Shown here piece after piece: positions 58,001 to 64,000 of a stretch of DNA of 64,000 bases. Each line of letters begins with the position of its first letter. Positions within the stretch are counted from its first letter, which is position 1. Made by a program: the position numbers and the translations under genes. The notes beneath the pieces are model-generated. The model was given only the letters and a program-made list of their open reading frames with translations, was not told where the DNA came from and made no database searches. The stretch is from Anthoceros angustus (Eukaryota; Streptophyta; Anthocerotopsida; Anthocerotales; Anthocerotaceae): positions 186,001 to 250,000 of the forward strand of contig MU008209.1 in assembly GCA_010909165.1 (NCBI GenBank), read 5' to 3'.

Positions 58001-59909
58001 ATGGTGATGAGCGCAGCGGTTATGCTTATAGCAACTGGGACCATGAGCTTCTGCTTCCACTTTGCTAATGGGGCTGCTGTGGGAGCATCTTCCTGGCCCG
58101 AACTGTTTCTTTGGGGAACAGGATTTTGCGAGTCATTCGTGGACCCAATTGGGCCTTATAGTTACACTTGCACAGAGCATCCGGTATGGTAATCGTGATG
58201 AAAAGAACCGATTTGGAGGATGCAGGAGGTGAAAGCATCCCCCATAGCTTAGCTTGAGCTGGGGTGGCAATGACAGGTCCCGGCGGACTCATATGTGACA
58301 ACAATACTTAACATCATATCAAGGAGTAACTCAGGTGGGTCCTATGTTGGACATGTCCTGTTTCTGCACACAGTGCTGATAGGGGGAGAGATGTGGTTGG
58401 TCCCGAGTGATCCCACACCTCTGAAGTTGGCCGACCAGGGTTACAGTGTGTGGATTGCTAATGGGAGGACATCACATTGGACCTATGGACACACGACTCT
58501 CAATGCCAGTAACTTTGTAAGTCATGTTCATGGTTCAGATGAGTTGCCTTCTCAGGTCAGAGTTCTCAGGCCATAGTTCTCACAGGCCTACTGGGACTGG
58601 AGCGCAGACGACCTCGCAAGTGAAGACTTGCCAGTATGGCTGCATTACATCTACAACTACGGAGACAATGTGCAGAAAAAGCTGCACGTTGTGGGCTTCT
58701 CACAGGCATGCACTTACCTGCGCCATGGGTCGTAGCTTGTTGTTTGTTGTAGGGTAATGGAGCTGATGAAGGTGTGAAATGGCAGGGGACTCGAGTTGTG
58801 ATGTCTGCGCTAAGTGCTCAGAGTACAGACCTAGGACCCCTTGTCGCAACCGTGACATTGCTTGCTCCCACAATTCACTTAACTGGAACTTTTGCAGTTA
58901 TACCTGTAGCCATGAAGGAGTCTGGCTATGGAGAAGTAAGCTTTCAACCATCATCCTTGATAAGCTCACAAGAACAAATTAAAAAAAGACGAGCCCCTTT
59001 GATTATGTACAACAGCTAATCAGCCAAGACCGAATGGAATAACAGGGAAGATGTGACTGCAGATGGCCTACAGTTCTGGGATTGCAAGTCTGTGCCTAGC
59101 CCAGTGAGTGGCAATCCCAGCACTACACTTGCTCAAAGAGAGCAAAAGATCAAATACAGCATCTAAACTAGCAAGCTCTGGCAGATACGGAACTTGGATG
59201 CCGGAAGTGAAAAACAAGACAAGCGTTAAGAATTTGATTATCACCAGTATCACAGGTTTGAAGTCAGTTGTGAGCTTGTCTCCAATTGAAGAGTTGTCTA
59301 TTCAGAACAAATTACATGGGCGTGTTTCACCACCTGTACAGCTCATGAGGGTTTAGTATCTCCATGTTTGATTTGTTGGGTGTGAGCAGGACCCAACTGC
59401 TGCATCAATCCGGACACTGTATACGATCTATTCACAGAAACTATGTCTGTACCACCTACAAAATGTGGCACAACTGGCCCAGGGTAAGGACTATGGTGTG
59501 CACTTGAGAGTTGTTGCGTTCAGTAACATAAAGTTGGTCCTGATCTAGACGCTTGCTGTTTGACTCCAACCAGACATGACATCTCCAAAGTTGCGGGCAT
59601 ATGACTAGAATTCTGAAAAACAAGCAGGTTTATGGCGCTGATATCCCTCCCGAGTACAAACTGAGCAATGTTCCTGCATACATACCCATCCATGTGGTGT
59701 ATGGAGGAGCTGATCAATTTGCCACAGTTGCAGACGTCCACACTTTTCTGTCTGAACTGCCCACCGATGCGTCTGGAACTTATCCACCAGCCCAGGTCAC
59801 CCTCACTTTCCTACCACACTATGCTCACGCAGACTTGGCCTTCAGCAACAAACTTAACACCGACATCAACCCAGCCATTTCTGATTTCCTACAACAACAT
59901 CCCGCATAA
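58001..59909 (+). pseudogene. Acid (gastric-type) triacylglycerol lipase, near-complete copy
   Basis: Alpha/beta-hydrolase of the eukaryotic acid-lipase family. Exon 1 58001-58183 carries a signal peptide and CESFVDPIGPYSYTCTEHP; exon 2 58277-58516 has VLFLHTVLIGGEMW and ADQGYSVWIANGRTSHWTYG; exon 3 58586-58705 has DLPVWLHYIYNYGDNVQKK and ends GFSQ; exon 4 58786-58935 opens GTR, so the nucleophile elbow GFSQG spans the junction. Later pieces read NCCINPDTVYDLF (about 59,400) and ADIPPEYKLSNVPAYIP, VVYGGADQFATVADVH, LPHYAHADLAFSN with the catalytic Asp and His. The AYDYG codons at 59,601 are broken to a TAG by lost bases that the S6 copy keeps. The intron after GFSQ begins GC, not GT. Confidence 0.85.
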
Positions 59910-60095
59910 GGGTAGCAGGTCATGCTTCAGCACCAGGTTCACAACAACATCTTGCATGGGTCACAACATTTTCTTCAGAGACTCCGTCCTCCATCCCCAT
60001 TGGTAACAATGAAATGCAGAGAAGGCGTGCATGCGGGGCCATTCACATGAGAAGAGTCTGGAGCCCACCTGATTTTGATATCTTGCTGAATTGGT

Positions 60096-60198
60096 GTGGC
60101 ACCTACGTTAGTTAGTGTAGCCCCATGTCCTCTTGGTGTAGCACCTACAGGTCAGTGTAGCCCCATGTCCTCTTGGTGTGGCACCTACAGGTTAGTGT
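60096..60198. repeat. Tandem repeat of about 42 bp at the lipase 3' flank (copy 1)
   Basis: Units with GTGTAGCCCCATGTCCTCTTG and GTGGCACCTAC, two full copies and a partial third. The same array recurs at 62,263-62,361 in S6. Confidence 0.85.
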
Positions 60199-60204
60199 CC
60201 ATGA

Positions 60205-62069
60205 GCTTCTGCTTCCACTTTGCTAATGGGGCTGCTGTGGGAGCATCTTCCTGGCCCGAACTGTTTCTTTGGGGAACAGGATTTTGCGAGTCATTCGTGG
60301 ACCCAATTGGGCCTTATAGTTACACTTGCACAGAGCATCCGGTATGGTAATCGTGATGAAAAGAACCGATTTGGAGGATGCAGGAGGTGAAGCATCCCCA
60401 TAGCTTAGCTTGAGCTGGGGTGGCATTGACAGGTCCCGGCGGACTCATATGTGACAACAATACTTAACATCATATCAAGGAGTAACTCAGGTGGGTCCTA
60501 TGTTGGACATGTCCTGTTTCTGCACACAGTGCTGATAGGGGGAGAGATGTGGTTGGTCCCGAGTGATCCCACACCTCTGAAGTTGGCCGACCAGGGTTAC
60601 AGTGTGTGGATTGCTAATGGGAGGACATCACATTGGACCTATGGACACACGACTCTCAATGCCAGTAACTTTGTAAGTCATGTTCATGGTTCAGATGAGT
60701 TGCCTTCTCAGGTCAGAGTTCTCAGGCCATAGTTCTCACAGGCCTACTGGGACTGGAGCGCAGACGACCTCGCAAGTGAAGACTTGCCAGTATGGCTGCA
60801 TTACATCTACAACTACGGAGACAATGTGCAGAAAAAGCTGCACGTTGTGGGCTTCTCACAGGCATGCACTTACCTGCGCCATGGGTCGTAGCTTGTTGTT
60901 TGTTGTAGGGTAATGGAGCTGATGAAGGTGTGAAATGGCAGGGGACTCGAGTTGTGATGTCTGCGCTAAGTGCTCAGAGTACAGACCTAGGACCCCTTGT
61001 CGCAACCGTGACATTGCTTGCTCCCACAATTCACTTAACTGGAACTTTTGCAGTTATACCTGTAGCCATGAAGGAGTCTGGCTATGGAAGTAAGCTCAAC
61101 CATCATCCTTGATAAGCTCACAAGAACAAATTAAAAAAAGACGAGCCCCTTTGATTATGTACAACAGCTAATCAGCCAAGACCGAATGGAATAACAGGGA
61201 AGATGTGACTGCAGATGGCCTACAGTTCTGGGATTGCAAGTCTGTGCCTAGCCCAGTGAGTGGCAATCCCAGCACTACACTTGCTCAAAGAGAGCAAAAG
61301 ATCAAATACAGCATCTAAACTAGCAAGCTCTGGCAGATACGGAACTTGGATGCCGGAAGTGAAAAACAAGACAAGCGTTAAGAATTTGATTATCACCAGT
61401 ATCACAGGTTTGAAGTCAGTTGTGAGCTTGTCTCCAATTGAAGAGTTGTCTATTCAGAACAAATTACATGGGCGTGTTTCACCACCTGTACAGCTCGCGG
61501 GGTTTAGTATCTCCATGTTTGATTTGTTGGGTGTGAGCAGGACCCAACTGCTGCATCAATCCGGACACTGTATACGATCTATTCACAAGAAACTATGTCT
61601 GTACCACCTACAAAAATGTGGCACAACTGGCCCAGGGTAAGGACTATGGTGTGCACTTGAGAGTTGTTGCGTTCGAAGTAACATAAAGTTGGTCCTGATC
61701 TAGACGCTTGCTGTTTGACTCCAACCAGACATGACATCTCCAAAGTTGCGGGCATATGACTATGGGAATTCTGAAAAAAACAAGCAGGTTTATGGCGCTG
61801 ATATCCCTCCCGAGTACAAACTGAGCAATGTTCCTGCATACATACCCATCCATGTGGTGTATGGAGGAGCTGATCAATTTGCCACAGTTGCAGACGTCCA
61901 CACTTTTCTGTCTGAACTGCCCACCGATGCGTCTGGAACTTATCCACCAGCCCAGGTCACCCTCACTTTCCTACCACACTATGCTCACGCAGACTTGGCC
62001 TTCAGCAACAAACTTAACACCGACATCAACCCAGCCATTTCTGATTTCCTACAACAACATCCCGCATAA
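60205..62069 (+). pseudogene. Acid lipase copy in S6, 5'-truncated
   Basis: Same gene as at 58,001, starting inside exon 1 at the S5/S6 junction (the upstream signal-peptide codons are replaced by the tail of S5). The C-terminal exon is the best of the copies: PKLRAYDYGNSEKNKQVYGA is open, followed by PIHVVYGGADQFATVADVH, PHYAHADLAFSNKL and stop at 62,069. About 61,540-61,560 one base appears lost between FDLLGVS and NCCINPDT. Merging S5 exon 1 with this copy would give the full-length order expected for the family. Confidence 0.85.
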
Positions 62070-62262
62070 GGGTAGCAGGTCATGCTTCGGCACCACACTC
62101 AGGTTCACAACAACATCTTGCATGGGTCACAACATTTTCTTCAGAGACTCCGTCCTCCATCCCATTGGTAACAATGAAATGCAGAGAAGGCGTGCATGCG
62201 GGGGCCATTCACATGAGAAGAGTCTGGGAGCCCACCTGATTTTGATATCTTGCTGAATTGGT

Positions 62263-62361
62263 GTGGCACCTACGGGTTAGTGTAGCCCCATGTCCTCTTG
62301 GTGTAGCACCTACGGGTCAGTGTAGCCCCATGTCCTCTTGGTGTGGCACCTACGGGTTAGT
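62263..62361. repeat. Tandem repeat of about 42 bp at the lipase 3' flank (copy 2)
   Basis: As at 60,096-60,198, with CTACGGGTTAG in place of CTACAGGTTAG. Confidence 0.85.
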
Positions 62362-62745
62362 GTCCATGTTCTTTGCAAACGTTTGCCTTTTTTGAGTCTA
62401 AGCTTCTTCCAGAATGTACAAAATCCTTGTTCTCCAGCCACCCGACCTCGAAATATGATGCATTGCCATCCCTCTAGCCAATCCATTCAGCTGTAAGAGA
62501 GCTTGCCTCTGAGTTCAGTGTATACGCCTGAAATATCATGCTAACGGTACTCGCATCCAGACAATTTGAATCGAGTCAGTCGAGCTGAATTCACAGGGTG
62601 TTTACCTCCAACGTTCAGGCTGAAAGCGCGTGAATAAGATGGCACTTGGAGCTACAAGTGATAGCAGGTTTTGTCATTTTCTTCACTGAAAACAGCCGGT
62701 TCCCAACTAGACGCCTGTTAGCCTTCATTTACGGCTGAATCACAT
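62362..62745. other. Single-copy intergenic, convergent 3' ends
   Basis: Sequence beyond the staircase. No gene seen; between the acid lipase 3' flank (+) and the stop of the next gene (-). Confidence 0.55.
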
Positions 62746-64000
62746 TCACTTCGCCCTTTCTTGAGGCCTTTCTCGCCTGCGAATCCTTGGAGGTGAGTCA
62801 TGAGACGCCTCATCTCCCTGGACACTGCGGTTGACATGGGCAGCTGAACTTGGAACCTCCAGCCCATCAAGCACACAGTTTTCATCCACCTTCCGGACCC
62901 CTGCTCGCATTGCAGCAGTTGCCATCGCAGATGCCACATGACTTGCTGGAAACGCAAAGAAACTAGAGCTCCCAAACAATTTTGATCCCACTTCATTTTC
63001 AAACTCCCCAGAAGATTCTCTCGAGACAGCTACAGCATTTCCTTTCCTGTCATTGCCCCTTATAGACCTTGTGAGAGAGCACGATGCTGGTAACTCCCCG
63101 ACTGGAGAGATGTAACCCGAAGCATCCTGCATGGATCTAGAGGAACTCCCCGATGACCCAAATGATGGAGATTTTCCAAATCCTCCAGAGAATGATTGCC
63201 CTCTGAAGGAAGGACTTGAAACTCCAGAGAATGATTGCCCTCTCAAGGAAGGACTTGAAACTCCGTCTGCACCGTTCTCTGACTTCTTCGCTTGAAAGGT
63301 GAAACCCATCTGCCCCGAGAGGTTCAAAGGTTTCAAGCTTGGGAGATGGTCATCGGTAACCTGCTCCTTCTCCTTGCTGTTCTCCAAGAGTGGCTTTTCA
63401 CTGCCCTGCCTCTTCAACTCTTTCCTGCTGAGATTCTTAGACATCCTCTCACTGTTGGACCTCCTGCTTCTGGGCTGAGGGGTTACGAGCAGAAGGCGGG
63501 ACATGACATAAGCGAGCAGCTCCTCCCTGTGTGAGAAGGTGAAGTCCAGGTGTGCATACTCAAACTCCTCGTAAGAGGCCTGAACCCCACTTGCCTTCAA
63601 GGTGTGGTAGTGTTTCATGACCATGGACTTCGGAATCAGGCGGTCCTTCCTCCCTGCTACAACATCAACAGGGATATCTATCACACCATAGTTTGCACCA
63701 ATATCCAAAGGGTAGGGAGTGCCGTATGCCTCCATATTCGCAGCATCACTCCCAAAATCATACATGATAAACCGCTTGGTGCGCATCATCTGTGCCAGAT
63801 GGAGGGTCACATTGTAGGCTACACCTGGCATATCATCCATGTTGTAGTGAGACAGTCCAATTGCACCCACCCAATTTGAGCTATCACCTCCGACAAAGTA
63901 ACTCACAAAAATCTGCACCAATCCTCCTAATGCTGGATAATTCTGAAAATCTCTAGCTAGCTTGTTGAAAAGCATTCGGAAAAACTTGGTCGGGATATAA
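62746..64000 (-). CDS. Plant alpha/beta-hydrolase lipase, C-terminal exon (partial)
   Basis: Open from the window edge to a stop at 62746; the N-terminal part lies beyond 64,000. It reads YIPTKFFRMLFNKLARDFQN, then GGLVQIFVSYFVGGDSSNWV, HYNMDDMPGVAYNVTLHLAQ, MYDFGSDAANMEAYGTPYPL, IDIPVDVVAGRKDRLIPKSM (the Asp region) and SYEEFEYAHLDFTFSHREEL with the catalytic His. This matches the C-terminal half of the Arabidopsis At1g73920/At1g18460 type. After MSRLLLV the protein has about 240 extra Ser/Arg/Gly-rich residues with a repeated SSPSFRGQSFSG; I recall a much shorter tail in Arabidopsis. Distinct from the acid lipase upstream in sequence and orientation. Confidence 0.92.
   Translation of the reverse strand, partial: YIPTKFFRMLFNKLARDFQNYPALGGLVQIFVSYFVGGDSSNWVGAIGLSHYNMDDMPGVAYNVTLHLAQMMRTKRFIMYDFGSDAANMEAYGTPYPLDIGANYGVIDIPVDVVAGRKDRLIPKSMVMKHYHTLKASGVQASYEEFEYAHLDFTFSHREELLAYVMSRLLLVTPQPRSRRSNSERMSKNLSRKELKRQGSEKPLLENSKEKEQVTDDHLPSLKPLNLSGQMGFTFQAKKSENGADGVSSPSLRGQSFSGVSSPSFRGQSFSGGFGKSPSFGSSGSSSRSMQDASGYISPVGELPASCSLTRSIRGNDRKGNAVAVSRESSGEFENEVGSKLFGSSSFFAFPASHVASAMATAAMRAGVRKVDENCVLDGLEVPSSAAHVNRSVQGDEASHDSPPRIRRRERPQERAK
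63183..63261. repeat. 39-bp in-frame tandem duplication
   Basis: CCAGAGAATGATTGCCCTCT plus AAGGAAGGACTTGAAACT occurs twice in a row within the lipase tail, coding SSPSxRGQSFSGV repeats; one base differs between copies. Confidence 0.9.

Larger units (their letters stand above)
57145..60198. repeat. Staircase segment S5
   Basis: Restarts at the sequence at about 55,348 of S4 (GGTTAATTTATCTTCTAGCC), inside GEX1-like exon 2. It repeats to the S4 end (about 58,932) and extends to the lipase 3' end. Ends TTAGTGTCC. Confidence 0.9.
60199..62361. repeat. Staircase segment S6
   Basis: Restarts with CCATGAGCTTCTGC as at about 58,041 of S5, within lipase exon 1. It repeats to the S5 end (about 62,360) and then continues into single-copy sequence. 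Confidence 0.9.

Noticed and set aside
59068-59253. 61-codon minus ORF with a hydrophobic start inside the lipase locus (also at 61,220)
   Set aside because: It lies within the lipase gene between supported exons, appears twice only because the locus is duplicated, and has no recognisable family.

Overview
The window is nuclear DNA from a land plant. Genes are split by short GT-AG introns, mostly about 60-150 bp. The set includes plant-specific families: a FatB-type acyl-ACP thioesterase, a purine permease, a SABATH methyltransferase, a GT31 galactosyltransferase with the plant exon pattern, and a GEX1/KAR5 karyogamy protein. Plastid transit peptides are visible. Small introns, dense GC-rich genes and AT-rich repeats between them would fit a compact-genome lycophyte such as Selaginella. 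That is inference; the species cannot be read from the window.

Layout. 1-19.5 kb is gene-dense: an acidic D-box protein (+), plastid FabZ (-), an intronless GH105 glycosidase (-), a purine permease (-), a repeat-rich AT block (10.1-11.9 kb), an SRS2/UvrD-like helicase (+) and a FatB thioesterase (-) convergent with it. 19.2-33.6 kb holds two paralogous small proteins with a shared C-terminal motif, an 11-exon GT31 galactosyltransferase (-), two paralogous zinc-ribbon proteins (-) and a probable thylakoid protein (-). 34-37 kb is a decayed PIF/Harbinger element. A SABATH methyltransferase (+) lies at 41-42.3 kb. 42.9-46.2 kb is repeats plus a decayed LINE reverse transcriptase.

45,963-62,361 is the most unusual part. 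Six successive segments each restart inside the previous one and then run further, so about 7 kb of distinct sequence fills about 16.4 kb. It contains broken repeated copies of a GEX1-like gene (-) and a divergent acid-lipase gene (+). Copies differ mainly by small indels, which suggests unmerged overlapping long reads; stepwise template switching is the biological alternative. The right edge is the C-terminal part of a second, unrelated alpha/beta-hydrolase lipase (-).

Functional links are loose, as expected for a plant chromosome. FabZ and FatB are an elongation-cycle and a termination enzyme of plastid fatty-acid synthesis, 11 kb apart on the same strand. The acid lipase and the GEX1-like gene share a head-to-head promoter of under 200 bp.
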